DNA from: Blastocatellia bacterium AA13
Lineage (GTDB): Bacteria > Acidobacteriota > Blastocatellia > UBA7656
DNA length: 64,000 bases
Direction: 5' to 3'
Assembly (NCBI GenBank): GCA_003222245.1
Contig: QHVH01000044.1
Location: 1-64,000, forward strand
The notes beneath the pieces were generated by a model. That model saw nothing but the letters and a program-made list of their open reading frames with translations, was not told the origin of the DNA and made no database searches. Position numbers and translations under genes: made by a program. This document shows positions 41,608 through 50,970 of this stretch, in pieces; the first letter of the stretch is position 1, and every line of letters begins with the position of its first letter.

Positions 41608-43224
41608 ATGAAATGGTCCGTTGGAGCAAAGATCGGCGCGGGATTTGGCCTTGCTTTGGCGATTCTGCTGTTGCTCGGCTCGGTTTCCTATCGGAGCATT
41701 GTCGATCTTAGCGAGGCATCCGCGCGACAGGTCCACTCTCAAGAAATTCTGAAAAGTCTCGAAGATCTCGGCGGCGAGATGGCCATAGTCGAGAGCGCTC
41801 AGCGCGGCTACGTTCTGACCGGGCGCGAAAGCGATCTGGAGTTTTACGGCGCGACAGCCCCGCAGGCGAGTCAGAAGATCAATCAGATCAGAACGCTGCT
41901 CGAAGACAATTCCAGTCAGCTAAGGAGGCTCGAGCGGTTGGAGCCGCTTGTATCCGTTCGGCTGGCATTCGCAAAAAATATCATCGAAATCCGCAAGACC
42001 AGAGGCTTCGAAGCAGCCGTTCAGAGCACACTCGAGGACAAGAACAGCCGTGGAATCGATGGTATTCAGGCCGTCATCGAGGAGTTGATCGACGCCGAGC
42101 AGAACTCGTTGGCAATCCGGGCTCGAGATTCCGAGGCAAGCGCAAGAGGAGCGGTCCGCACGATCGCATTCGGCCTGTTGATCTCCCTGCTTGCCATGAC
42201 ATCCGCCGGCTATATCATCACCAGAAATATAACGACCCCTCTCAAACGCGCCTCCCTGGCAGCCGAGCGAATCGCCGCCGGAGATCTGACGGTCGACGTT
42301 CAGTCGAACGGAAGGCGTGACGAGGTCGGGCTCCTGACTAATACGCTTGCCCTAATGGTGGATGGGCTTCGTCGGAGCACTTTTCAGATTCAGGATGCAA
42401 CAACGGTCCTTGCCGCCTCGGCGACCGAAATCCTGGCTTCAGTCAGTCAGTTAACTTCGGGCGCCGCTGAAACCGCCACCGCCGTGACCGAAACCGCAAC
42501 CACCGTCGAAGAGGTCAGGCAAACCGCTCACATCTCCAGCCAGAAGGCCAAGTTCGTTTCTGAAACTGCTCAACGCGCAGTCGATGTATCTCACGCTGGC
42601 GAAGCTTCCGTCACCGACACCGTAAAGGGTATGGACAGAATTCGCGAACAGATGGAGTCCATTGCCGAGAGCATCGTCAGGCTCAGCGAACAGAGCCAGG
42701 CCATCGCCGAGATCATCGCCTCGGTCAACGACCTCGCCGAACAGTCCAATCTCCTCTCCGTCAATGCCTCCATTGAAGCCGCCAGAGCAGGCGATCACGG
42801 CAAAGGCTTCGCAGTCGTCGCTCAGGAAGTAAAGACTCTCGCCGAGCAATCCAAAAAGGCCACCGGCCAAGTCCGTGCCATTCTAAGCGACATTCAAAAA
42901 GCGACAAGCGCCGCTGTCATGGCTATCGAGCAGGGCGGCAAAGCGGTCGAGGCCGGCGTCAAGCAGTCCACCGAAACCGGATCATCTATTCAAACCCTCG
43001 CAAGAAGCGTGGCCGAAGCCGCCCAGGCTGCTCTCCAGATCGAGGCTTCAAGCCATCAACAGTTGACCGGCGTCGATCAGGTCACCATCGCGATGGAAAA
43101 CATCAAACAGGCCAGCCTGCAAAATGTCGACAGCATGCGACAAGTCGAAGTCGCCGCGCACAACCTCAACGAAATTGGGCAGAAGCTCAAAGGGCTCGTA
43201 GGTCAATACAAAGTTCAAATTTGA
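41608..43224 (+). CDS. Methyl-accepting chemotaxis protein, CHASE3 type (first)
   Basis: This 538-residue transmembrane receptor has a first membrane helix at about residues 11-31. A periplasmic CHASE3-like four-helix domain follows (SLEDLGGEMAIVESAQRGYVLTG, IIEIRKTRGFEAA), then a second helix at about 180-202, a HAMP domain and a long cytoplasmic signalling hairpin. The hairpin tip reads LAEQSNLLSVNASIEAARAG, a variant of the usual QTNLLALNAAIEAARAG. No CheR-docking tail is present. Residues 283-517 are encoded by DNA nearly identical to the next gene. GGAG eight bases before the ATG supports the start. It senses an unknown stimulus and controls CheA. Confidence 0.93.
   Translation: MKWSVGAKIGAGFGLALAILLLLGSVSYRSIVDLSEASARQVHSQEILKSLEDLGGEMAIVESAQRGYVLTGRESDLEFYGATAPQASQKINQIRTLLEDNSSQLRRLERLEPLVSVRLAFAKNIIEIRKTRGFEAAVQSTLEDKNSRGIDGIQAVIEELIDAEQNSLAIRARDSEASARGAVRTIAFGLLISLLAMTSAGYIITRNITTPLKRASLAAERIAAGDLTVDVQSNGRRDEVGLLTNTLALMVDGLRRSTFQIQDATTVLAASATEILASVSQLTSGAAETATAVTETATTVEEVRQTAHISSQKAKFVSETAQRAVDVSHAGEASVTDTVKGMDRIREQMESIAESIVRLSEQSQAIAEIIASVNDLAEQSNLLSVNASIEAARAGDHGKGFAVVAQEVKTLAEQSKKATGQVRAILSDIQKATSAAVMAIEQGGKAVEAGVKQSTETGSSIQTLARSVAEAAQAALQIEASSHQQLTGVDQVTIAMENIKQASLQNVDSMRQVEVAAHNLNEIGQKLKGLVGQYKVQI
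42454..43158 (+). repeat. Near-identical receptor segment, copy A
   Basis: These 705 bases match 44236-44940 at a constant offset of 1782 bases with 17 differences by my count (about 97.6 percent identity) and no gaps. Most differences are silent. The match begins and ends sharply inside the two receptor genes; the flanking parts, coding for the CHASE3 and HAMP regions, are far more divergent. Confidence 0.9.
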
Positions 43225-43266
43225 TGATTGCCGTTTATCGGCGCGCCGCGATTTCACGAATAGGAT

Positions 43267-45000
43267 ATGAGCAAAATGAAATGGTCCGTTGGAAGAAGAA
43301 TTCACGCGGGTTTCGGCCTGGCGCTCTTGCTGATCGTCGCCCTCGGGTTCGTTACCTACGGCACGACAACTGATCTCGAAGAAATCGCCGGCCTCGAGGC
43401 CAGGTCGCAGGAAACGCTGAAGAACATGGAAGATCTCGGGGGTGACATTGCGTCTCTCGAAAGCGCCGAGCGCGGATACGTGTTGACCGGGCAGGAGAGC
43501 TATCTTCAGCCCTTCTACACGACCGCGGCGGGAACCGATCAAAAGCTCAAAGAGATCGCCCGGCTCGTCGCCGTAACTCAGAGCCAGCAGAAGAGAACGG
43601 AAAAGCTCGAAGCTCTAACGGCTGAGAAGCTCGCGCATGGGAGAGAGATCATCGACATACGAAAGACTCGCGGATTTGAGGCAGCCCAGCAATACATTCT
43701 TGCGAACAAAGAAAAGGCAGCCGACGGAACTCAGAAACTCATTGATGAGATGATCGACGAGGAACAAAGCGTTCTGAAAACCCGTGAACAGCAGGCGGAT
43801 CGCAGCGCCAGGCGGGCGGCCTCAGCAATCATTTTCGGCGTCTTGCTTTCGTTTGCATTACTCAGCGTCGCCGGCTTCGTGCTCACCCGAAGCATAACGA
43901 TTCCTCTAAGACAGATGACCGTTGCAGCGGAGAGAATATCGCTCGGCGATCTTTCGGTCGGCCTGCCGGCGCATAGCAGGAACGACGAGGTGGGGCTTCT
44001 AACGGATACCTTCAAACGAATGGTCTCTTCGCTTCAGTCGATGGCGAGGGCGACGGAGCAAATAGCTTCAGGCGATCTCACCGTTACTCTTACGCCGCAA
44101 TCAAACGAAGATGTGATGGCCAGGGCGCTCCTGAAGATGGTGGATAACCTGCGCCAAAATACGGTTCAGGTTCAGGAAGCTACTGGAGTCCTGGCGGCCT
44201 CGGCCAGCGAGATACTTGCTTCGGTAACACATCTGACTTCGGGCGCCGCTGAAACCGCCGCCGCCGTGACCGAAACCGCAACCACCGTCGAAGAGGTCAG
44301 GCAAACCGCTCACATCTCCAGCCAGAAGGCCAAGTTCGTTTCTGAAACTGCTCAACGCGCAGTCGATGTGTCTCACGCTGGCGAGGCTTCCGTCATCGAC
44401 ACCGTAAAGGGTATGGACAGAATTCGCGAACAGATGGAGTCCATTGCCGAGAGCATCGTCAGGCTCAGCGAACAGAGCCAGGCCATCGCCGAGATCATCG
44501 CCTCGGTCAACGACCTTGCCGAACAGTCCAATCTCCTGTCCGTCAATGCCTCCATTGAAGCTGCCAGAGCAGGCGATCACGGCAAAGGCTTCGCAGTCGT
44601 AGCTCAGGAAGTAAAGACTCTCGCCGAGCAATCCAAAAAGGCCACCGGCCAAGTCCGTGCCATTCTAAGCGACATTCAAAAAGCGACAAGCGCCGCTGTC
44701 ATGGCTATCGAGCAGGGCGGCAAAGCGGTCGAGGCCGGAGTCAAGCAGTCCACCGAAACCGGATCATCTATTCAAACCCTCGCAAGAAGCGTGGCCGAAG
44801 CCGCCCAGGCCGCTCTTCAGATCGAGGCTTCAAGCCATCAGCAGTTGACCGGCGTCGATCAGGTCACCATCGCGATGGAAAACATAAAACAGGCCAGCCT
44901 GCACAACGTCGACAGCATGCGACAGCTCGAAGTCGCCGCGGAGGGCCTCAACAACATCGGTCGAAATCTGAAACAAATAGTCGGGCACTACAGAGTGTGA
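43267..45000 (+). CDS. Methyl-accepting chemotaxis protein, CHASE3 type (second)
   Basis: This 577-residue receptor is a paralogue of the previous gene. It has a membrane helix at about 14-33, a periplasmic CHASE3-like domain (NMEDLGGDIASLESAERGYVLTG) and a second helix near 190-210. Two HAMP-like modules follow in tandem (AAERISLGDLSV and ATEQIASGDLTVTL), one more than in its neighbour, and then the same signalling hairpin. Residues 324-558 come from the near-identical DNA block. The ATG at 43267 is used here; an ATG three codons later (MKWSVG, matching the first receptor) is equally possible. The two receptors would feed one array with different inputs. Confidence 0.93.
   Translation: MSKMKWSVGRRIHAGFGLALLLIVALGFVTYGTTTDLEEIAGLEARSQETLKNMEDLGGDIASLESAERGYVLTGQESYLQPFYTTAAGTDQKLKEIARLVAVTQSQQKRTEKLEALTAEKLAHGREIIDIRKTRGFEAAQQYILANKEKAADGTQKLIDEMIDEEQSVLKTREQQADRSARRAASAIIFGVLLSFALLSVAGFVLTRSITIPLRQMTVAAERISLGDLSVGLPAHSRNDEVGLLTDTFKRMVSSLQSMARATEQIASGDLTVTLTPQSNEDVMARALLKMVDNLRQNTVQVQEATGVLAASASEILASVTHLTSGAAETAAAVTETATTVEEVRQTAHISSQKAKFVSETAQRAVDVSHAGEASVIDTVKGMDRIREQMESIAESIVRLSEQSQAIAEIIASVNDLAEQSNLLSVNASIEAARAGDHGKGFAVVAQEVKTLAEQSKKATGQVRAILSDIQKATSAAVMAIEQGGKAVEAGVKQSTETGSSIQTLARSVAEAAQAALQIEASSHQQLTGVDQVTIAMENIKQASLHNVDSMRQLEVAAEGLNNIGRNLKQIVGHYRV
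44236..44940 (+). repeat. Near-identical receptor segment, copy B
   Basis: Partner of 42454-43158. The differences are scattered, and only a handful change an amino acid, for example GTC/CTC near the right end. The high identity inside otherwise divergent genes points to gene conversion or a recent partial duplication. Confidence 0.9.
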
Positions 45001-45013
45001 CAGGCAGATCGAG

Positions 45014-47416
45014 ATGAGCAACGGGCGAACCGAATTCCTCGAGAGGCTGCTGGAGACCTTCAAGGTCGAAGCTGAAGAACACCTGCAAGTCATTTCCGAT
45101 GGCCTGCTGGAGCTCGAGTCTTCAGACGCGGGCTCTCAGACGGCGATTATCGAAAAAGTATTTCGGGAGGCTCACAGTCTGAAAGGCGCTGCACGCAGCG
45201 TCAACCTCGCGGATGTCGAGATGATTTGCCAGGCTCTCGAAAGTGTCTTTGCGGCGCTGAAAAACAAGAGCATAAATCCAACTCCCGAGATGTTGGACGT
45301 GCTTCACCAGGCAACCGACATCATTCGCCTTCTGCTTTCGACCGATGGAGCGTCCACTTCGGCGCTCAACGGCGATTCGGTAGCTCAACTGGCGCGACGC
45401 CTGATGGATCTCGAACGGGGCGAACCGGCGATTCAACGCACCGCTCCTCGCCCTCCCGAGATCCCCAATGCAGACACAGTTATTGCCGAACAAGCGGCTG
45501 ACGAAGCGACCACGCCCGAAGAAGCCGCTCTCGAGCCCTATATTGCCGGCGGCAAAGATGCGGCCCTGTCGCCGATGCCTGATGCCGCGACATCGCCGTG
45601 GAACGGAGGCAAGTCGCCGAAAGAGAATAACCGGCCGGTCGACACCGTCAGGCTCTCGACCGCGAGACTCAATTCAGTTCTCTTGCAAGTCGAGGAGATG
45701 GTGTCGGCAAAACTGGCGATGAACCAGTTCGTGATCGAACTCGGGGAAGTCTTCGGCCTGGTGGGCTGTTGGAAGAAGCAGTGGTCGAAAGTATATCCCG
45801 AAGTTCGCAACCTGAGCCGGGCAATTGAAGAGATGCCCGAACGTCTGAAGAACAACGACGGATCTCGCATTTCCAGAGTGGTTGAATTCCTGGATTGGAA
45901 TAGAGGCCATCTGAAGGAGATTGAGACGAAGATCGTCGAGTTGAAAACATCGGTTGACCGTGACAGCCGAACGCTCGACGGGATGGTGGAGCACCTGCTG
46001 GAGGACATGAAGAATGTCCTTATGCTGCCGTTCTCTTCCCTGCTCGACGGCTTCCCTAAATTAGTCCGGGATCTTTCGCGCGATCAGGGTAAGGACGTGC
46101 AATTGGTTGTTGAAGGCGCCGATACCGAGGTGGACAGAAGAATTCTGGAAGAACTGAAGGATCCGCTTATTCATATCGTCAGAAATTGCATCGATCACGG
46201 AATCGAGCTTCCAGACGAGAGAGAGCGAGCGGGCAAATCGAGGCGAGCAACAATAACGATAGCTCTTACTCAGCAAAGCGGAAGCAAGGTCGAGATCACG
46301 GTTTCGGATGACGGCGCGGGAATCAATTTGTCCAAGGTGAAGCAGACCGCGATCAAACGCGGATTGATAATCCGAGAGCAGGAGATCGACGATTCGGAGG
46401 CGCTGTCTCTTATATTTCAGTCCGAGCTTTCAACCAGCGATGTAATCACCGATCTTTCTGGGCGCGGATTGGGATTGGCAATCGTACAGGAAAAAGCCGA
46501 AAGGCTCGGAGGCCATGTTTCGGTCGAATCTCAATCGAGCCTCGGAACGACATTTCGCATTCTGCTTCCTCTTACTCTTGCCACGTTCAGAGGGATTCTC
46601 GTGAGAGCGGGCCGATCCGTATTTGTCCTGCCGACCATGGCTGTTCAGCGAGTAACCAGGTTCAAAAGAACGGATATCTCAACCATCGAACGAAAAGAGA
46701 CCGTCACACTGGATGGCCGGGCCATCTCGCTTGTGCGCCTCGGCGACGTGCTGCAACTGCCGAATACCGCTACTGATGATTACGATCCGCTTTCATATAT
46801 GCCGGTGCTCATTCTCTCCATGGGAGACAAGTATATCGGCTTTGGCGTCGACGAGGTTCTCGGCGAACAAGAGGTATTGCTCAAGAGCCTGGGATCGAAT
46901 CTAACTCGCGTGCGAAATGTCGCGGGAGCCGCCGTCCTCGGATCGGGCAAGGTCATCCCCGTGCTGAACGTATTGGATCTAATAAAATCGGCCACAAAAG
47001 CAGGAGTGAGTATTCGTCCCTCTTCAGCCCAGATAGGCGCCGCGCAGGCGCAGCGAAAGATGATTCTCGTAGCGGAAGACTCGATCACGTCGAGGATGCT
47101 TCTCAGGAACATACTCGAAGCCGCGGGATATGCGGTCAAGACCGCCGTGGACGGCGTTGCGGCGCTCTCCGCCTTGCGAAGCGAGCAAATTGATTTGCTC
47201 GTTTCCGACGTCGAAATGCCGGGTCTCGGCGGGTTCGATCTTACGGCGACAATCAGGGCGGATAAGCAGCTTGCCGAGCTTCCCGTGGTGCTGGTCACCT
47301 CATTGGGATCGCGAGAGGATCGAGAGCGCGGAATCGAAGCCGGAGCTAACGCCTACATCGTAAAGAGCAGCTTCGACCAGAGTAATTTGATAGACGTCGT
47401 CAGAAGACTTGTATGA
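45014..47416 (+). CDS. cheA: Hybrid CheA histidine kinase with receiver domain
   Basis: This 800-residue kinase has, in order: an Hpt domain with phospho-acceptor His54 in REAHSLKGAA; a linker of about 80 residues rich in Pro and Ala; a dimerisation region (residues about 210-330); and an HATPase domain with N box IVRNCIDHGIELPDERE and glycine boxes SDDGAGI and GRGLGLAIV. A CheW-like regulatory domain follows, and a C-terminal receiver domain from about residue 676 (MILVAEDSITSR, LLVSDVEMPG). It passes receptor signals to CheB and other receivers by phosphotransfer. The attached receiver is typical of WspE-like CheA proteins. The stop overlaps cheB as ATGA. Confidence 0.94.
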   Translation: MSNGRTEFLERLLETFKVEAEEHLQVISDGLLELESSDAGSQTAIIEKVFREAHSLKGAARSVNLADVEMICQALESVFAALKNKSINPTPEMLDVLHQATDIIRLLLSTDGASTSALNGDSVAQLARRLMDLERGEPAIQRTAPRPPEIPNADTVIAEQAADEATTPEEAALEPYIAGGKDAALSPMPDAATSPWNGGKSPKENNRPVDTVRLSTARLNSVLLQVEEMVSAKLAMNQFVIELGEVFGLVGCWKKQWSKVYPEVRNLSRAIEEMPERLKNNDGSRISRVVEFLDWNRGHLKEIETKIVELKTSVDRDSRTLDGMVEHLLEDMKNVLMLPFSSLLDGFPKLVRDLSRDQGKDVQLVVEGADTEVDRRILEELKDPLIHIVRNCIDHGIELPDERERAGKSRRATITIALTQQSGSKVEITVSDDGAGINLSKVKQTAIKRGLIIREQEIDDSEALSLIFQSELSTSDVITDLSGRGLGLAIVQEKAERLGGHVSVESQSSLGTTFRILLPLTLATFRGILVRAGRSVFVLPTMAVQRVTRFKRTDISTIERKETVTLDGRAISLVRLGDVLQLPNTATDDYDPLSYMPVLILSMGDKYIGFGVDEVLGEQEVLLKSLGSNLTRVRNVAGAAVLGSGKVIPVLNVLDLIKSATKAGVSIRPSSAQIGAAQAQRKMILVAEDSITSRMLLRNILEAAGYAVKTAVDGVAALSALRSEQIDLLVSDVEMPGLGGFDLTATIRADKQLAELPVVLVTSLGSREDRERGIEAGANAYIVKSSFDQSNLIDVVRRLV

Positions 47417-48480
47417 GTGATGAGGCCGGCCGCTTGATCAAAGTACTCATCGTAGACGACTCGCCCGTCGTCGCCGAAAACCTGCGCAATATGCTAAGCA
47501 CGGATGCCGGAATTCAAATCGTCGGCATAGTCAAAAATGGCGAGGAAGCAATCAGCTTTGTTCACGGTCAAAAACCCGACGTGATCACGATGGATGTGAA
47601 CATGCCCAGAGTTAACGGCATCGAAGCCACCCGAACCATCATGGAAACTTGTCCGCTGCCGATCATAATCGTAAGCGCCCAGTTGAATTCGGAGGCAGTC
47701 GCGACCGGTCTCCTAGCAATGGAAGCAGGCGCGGTCACCGTCCTCGAAACTCCTCCCGGTCCCGGCCACCCGAACTATACCCGCCTGGCCAATCAGTTCG
47801 TCCAAACCGTACGTGTGATGTCCGAGGTCAAGGTCGTAACGAAGTGGACGAACACGAAAATGAAGCGGCTGGAATCGATCGCCAACAAGGCCGAGCTCGA
47901 AAACATCCCGTCTCAAATTGGAATCGTAGCAATCGGGGCGTCCATAGGAGGGCCTCCCGTGCTTGAGTCGATTCTGCGCAAGCTTCCCGCCGGTTATCCT
48001 TTTCCGATAGTCATCTGCCAGCATATCGCAGCCGGGTTCACCGAGGGACTGGCTTCCTGGCTCACCGCTTCGAGCGGATTTCCGGTTCGCATACCGAAAG
48101 AGCAGGAGATGATTGGTCCCGGATGCGCCTATATAGCTCCCGATGGATTTCAGATGGGCGTCAATCCCGGGGGCCGCATATCCCTTTGCGTGGGCAATCC
48201 TGAAAACGGAGTGAGGCCGGCAGTCTCGTATCTCTTTCGTTCGGTTGCCCAGACGTACGGCGCCCGGGCAGTAGCTGTCTTATTGACCGGGATGGGGCGG
48301 GACGGCGCCGATGAATTAAAGCTGTTGAGAGACAAGGGCGCCATTACCATCGCGCAAGATGCCCAGACGTCCACCGTGCACGGGATGCCCGGCGAGGCTG
48401 TGAAGCTGAATGCGGCGAAGCACATCCTGTCTCCCGACGCGATCGCGTCTCTGCTAAACACACTCGCGAGGAAGGCTTAG
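47413..48480 (+). CDS. cheB: CheB protein-glutamate methylesterase
   Basis: This 355-residue protein removes methyl groups from chemoreceptors when phosphorylated. The N-terminal receiver domain (VLIVDDSPVV, phospho-acceptor Asp in ITMDVNMP, conserved Lys region) is joined by a linker to the C-terminal esterase. The esterase carries the serine in GASIGGPP, the histidine in CQHIAAGF and the aspartate in LLTGMGRDGADE. The length is normal. It is translationally coupled to cheA and, with CheR-TPR, provides adaptation for the two receptors. It corresponds to WspF in position and type. Confidence 0.95.
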   Translation: MSDEAGRLIKVLIVDDSPVVAENLRNMLSTDAGIQIVGIVKNGEEAISFVHGQKPDVITMDVNMPRVNGIEATRTIMETCPLPIIIVSAQLNSEAVATGLLAMEAGAVTVLETPPGPGHPNYTRLANQFVQTVRVMSEVKVVTKWTNTKMKRLESIANKAELENIPSQIGIVAIGASIGGPPVLESILRKLPAGYPFPIVICQHIAAGFTEGLASWLTASSGFPVRIPKEQEMIGPGCAYIAPDGFQMGVNPGGRISLCVGNPENGVRPAVSYLFRSVAQTYGARAVAVLLTGMGRDGADELKLLRDKGAITIAQDAQTSTVHGMPGEAVKLNAAKHILSPDAIASLLNTLARKA

Positions 48481-48522
48481 ATATTTTATGAGCAAATTTT
48501 TATTTTCAGAGGCGACGCGATT

Positions 48523-50715
48523 ATGAGATTGCATAAAGATTCTAACGAGGAGATCCTGATTGTCGAAGACAGTCCAACTCAAGCCGCGCGCTTGCAGTTT
48601 ACGCTCGAGGAGAACGGGTATGTCGTCCAGGCGGCTCGGGATGGCAAGGAGGCTCTATCCAAGCTCGCGACATTCAAGCCTATCCTGGTCATCAGCGATA
48701 TCGTAATGCCGGTAATGGACGGTTACGAAATGTGCCGTGCAATCAAGAGCGACTCCACGCTCAGAGAGATCCCCGTGATGCTTCTGACCAGTCTCGCGCA
48801 GCCCGAAGACGTGGTGAAAGGACTCGAATGCGGCGCCGACAACTTCATAAGAAAGCCGTACGACGACACGTACCTGCTCTCTCACATCCAAGACATTATC
48901 ACCACTCGCGCCCTGCGCAATGAAACGAACCTGCAGTTGGGGATCAGGCTTCACTTCGCCGGACAGACCCACACAATCAACTCTGATAGAAAACAGATTC
49001 TCGATCTTTTGATCTCTACATTTGAAAGCGCCGTGTCACAAAATCGGGAACTTGTGCGGGCCCAGGTCGAGCTCAAAGAGCTGAACTCCGAGCTTGCGGC
49101 GAGGGCCGTCGAGCTGGAACGAGCAAGGGAAGCGGCCGAGTCTGCGACGCGCGCCAAGAGTGAGTTCCTGGCTATGATGAGCCACGAAATACGCACGCCG
49201 ATGAACGGCGTCATCGGAATGACCGACCTGCTGCTTGAAACCACGTTGGACTCCGAACAGCGGAATTTCGCGGAGATTGTTCGAACCAGCGCCGAGAGCC
49301 TTATGACGCTGCTGAATGACATATTGGATTTCTCGAAAGTCGAGGCGGGCGCCATCGAGCTCGAGAACGCGCCCTTTGATCTCGTGGATTGCATCGAGGA
49401 CTCGCTCAATCTCTTCTCGGCTAAGATTGCCGAAAAGGGTCTCGATCTCTGCTATGTAATCGATCCCGGAGTATCACGAAACGTTGTTGGAGACACCACC
49501 AGGCTGCGTCAGATTCTCGTTAATTTGATAGGAAACGCCGTCAAGTTTACGGCCGCCGGTGACATCTTGATTCGTGTTGAAGAGCGTCAGGTTGAATCCG
49601 CGAACCCCGATACATTCGAGCTGTGCTTCTCGGTTAAAGATTCGGGCATCGGTATTCCGAGCGACCGGTTGGATCGACTGTTCAGATCGTTCTCGCAAGT
49701 CGACGCCTCCACCACGCGTGAATATGGGGGAACCGGATTGGGACTGGCGCTGAGTCGAAAGCTCAGCAGCTTGATGGGCGGCAAGATATGGGTCGAGAGC
49801 GAGCCTGGAAGAGGCTCGACATTCTTTTTCACTATTCTCATCGAAGCCCAGCCTCGCGAGCTAAGGACCACACCCGACGCTTCCCCGGAGCTGACCGGCA
49901 AACGAATATTGATAATCGACGACAATGGCGCGAGCCGGCAGAGCCTCGCAGCCCATTGCCGGTACTGGAATATGGCGCCGGTTACTGCCGGCTCCGGCGG
50001 TGAAGCATCGAACTTGATAACAGCCGGAGAGCGCTTCGACCTCGCAATAATCGATATGCAATTGGCCGGCGCCAGCGGGTTGGCGGTTGCCGCTGAGATT
50101 CGTGAGCTCGAAGCCGCCGCGGCCCTGCCGCTTGTAATGCTGAGCTCGATGACCAACCGAGATACAACTGAGATGTATTCAGCACTCAGTGTTGGAACCC
50201 TCGATTTCGCTTCCTTCGTACCGAAACCCGTAAGATCGAGGAATCTGCGGCAGGCGCTGATAAAGGCCCTCTCCGATCAATGCATTGAAGATAAGATTAT
50301 ACAGCCGCAGCCTACATCATTGGGGATAGCATCTTCTCTGCGGATACTGCTCGCCGAAGACAATCCGGTAAATCGTCACGTGGGCCTGCGAATGCTTCAG
50401 CATCTCGGTTACCGCGCCGATGTTGCCGCCAACGGTTTGGAGGTGCTTGAAGCTCTACGGGACCGCACCTACGACGTAGTTTTTATGGACGTTCAGATGC
50501 CCGAGATGGACGGACTGGAGACCACGCGCTGCATCTGCGCCGATTTGCCAAAGCATGAGCGCCCGAGAATTATCGCGATGACGGCCGGCGCTATGAACAG
50601 CGATCGCGAGGATTGTCTTGCGGCAGGGATGGATGACTACGTCACGAAGCCAATCAGGATCGAGGATCTAAGGATGGCGCTGACTCGCGACTGGTCAAGA
50701 TCGCAAGGCAATTAG
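48523..50715 (+). CDS. Hybrid histidine kinase, REC-HisKA-HATPase-REC-REC
   Basis: This 730-residue soluble protein has an N-terminal receiver domain (residues about 10-125, [25 protein letters not shown]) and a coiled-coil linker. A HisKA domain with the H box [14 protein letters not shown] comes next, then an HATPase domain ([28 protein letters not shown]). A second receiver follows ([21 protein letters not shown]), and a third ([25 protein letters not shown]). It has no membrane segment or sensor domain, so its input is probably phosphorylation of the first receiver by CheA. It lies 42 bases after cheB and occupies the place of the response regulator WspR in Wsp systems. No Hpt partner or final output gene is in the window. 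Confidence 0.92.
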   Translation: MRLHKDSNEEILIVEDSPTQAARLQFTLEENGYVVQAARDGKEALSKLATFKPILVISDIVMPVMDGYEMCRAIKSDSTLREIPVMLLTSLAQPEDVVKGLECGADNFIRKPYDDTYLLSHIQDIITTRALRNETNLQLGIRLHFAGQTHTINSDRKQILDLLISTFESAVSQNRELVRAQVELKELNSELAARAVELERAREAAESATRAKSEFLAMMSHEIRTPMNGVIGMTDLLLETTLDSEQRNFAEIVRTSAESLMTLLNDILDFSKVEAGAIELENAPFDLVDCIEDSLNLFSAKIAEKGLDLCYVIDPGVSRNVVGDTTRLRQILVNLIGNAVKFTAAGDILIRVEERQVESANPDTFELCFSVKDSGIGIPSDRLDRLFRSFSQVDASTTREYGGTGLGLALSRKLSSLMGGKIWVESEPGRGSTFFFTILIEAQPRELRTTPDASPELTGKRILIIDDNGASRQSLAAHCRYWNMAPVTAGSGGEASNLITAGERFDLAIIDMQLAGASGLAVAAEIRELEAAAALPLVMLSSMTNRDTTEMYSALSVGTLDFASFVPKPVRSRNLRQALIKALSDQCIEDKIIQPQPTSLGIASSLRILLAEDNPVNRHVGLRMLQHLGYRADVAANGLEVLEALRDRTYDVVFMDVQMPEMDGLETTRCICADLPKHERPRIIAMTAGAMNSDREDCLAAGMDDYVTKPIRIEDLRMALTRDWSRSQGN

Positions 50716-50730
50716 GAATGCACCGAAAAT

Positions 50731-50763
50731 ATCCCGCACTTCAGAGTTACTTCAGTGCGGGGA
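50731..50763 (+). terminator. Stem-loop after the chemosensory operon
   Basis: CCCGCACT at 50733-50740 pairs with AGTGCGGG at 50754-50761 around a 13-base loop, 17 bases after the hybrid kinase stop. There is no clear T run, so it may be a weak or factor-assisted terminator or a stabilising structure. Confidence 0.45.
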
Positions 50764-50813
50764 TCTGTAGCTTGGAATTTGTTACCCTACCTTAACGAGA
50801 GTTCGTGCTTATG

Positions 50814-50930
50814 TAGGCCTGAAAGGCCGACTATAAAATAGCCCAGGGGCAAGCGCGCAGCACGTTGCCCCTGGTAACGACCGCAATGCCTCAAGCGCTG
50901 AAGGCGCGACATAGGCGCTTCGTTGCCGCG
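50814..50930 (+). repeat. Dispersed structured repeat, copy 2
   Basis: This element is closely related to the one at 27545-27663. It has GGCCTGAAAGGCC, the shared ACTATAAAATAGCC core, a stem from CAGGGGC to GCCCCTG, then GCGCTGAAGGCGCGACATAG and a CGCTTCGTTGC end. It fills the gap between the chemosensory operon and the convergent tlyA gene. Confidence 0.8.
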
Positions 50931-50970
50931 CCGAGAAAAACCAACGGATGTTGTTATGAAACGATACCCT

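Noticed and set aside
39120-50715. Flagellar chemotaxis operon
   Set aside because: There is no CheY, CheZ, CheD or flagellar gene; CheR carries TPRs and CheA carries a receiver, which fits a Wsp-like system better.
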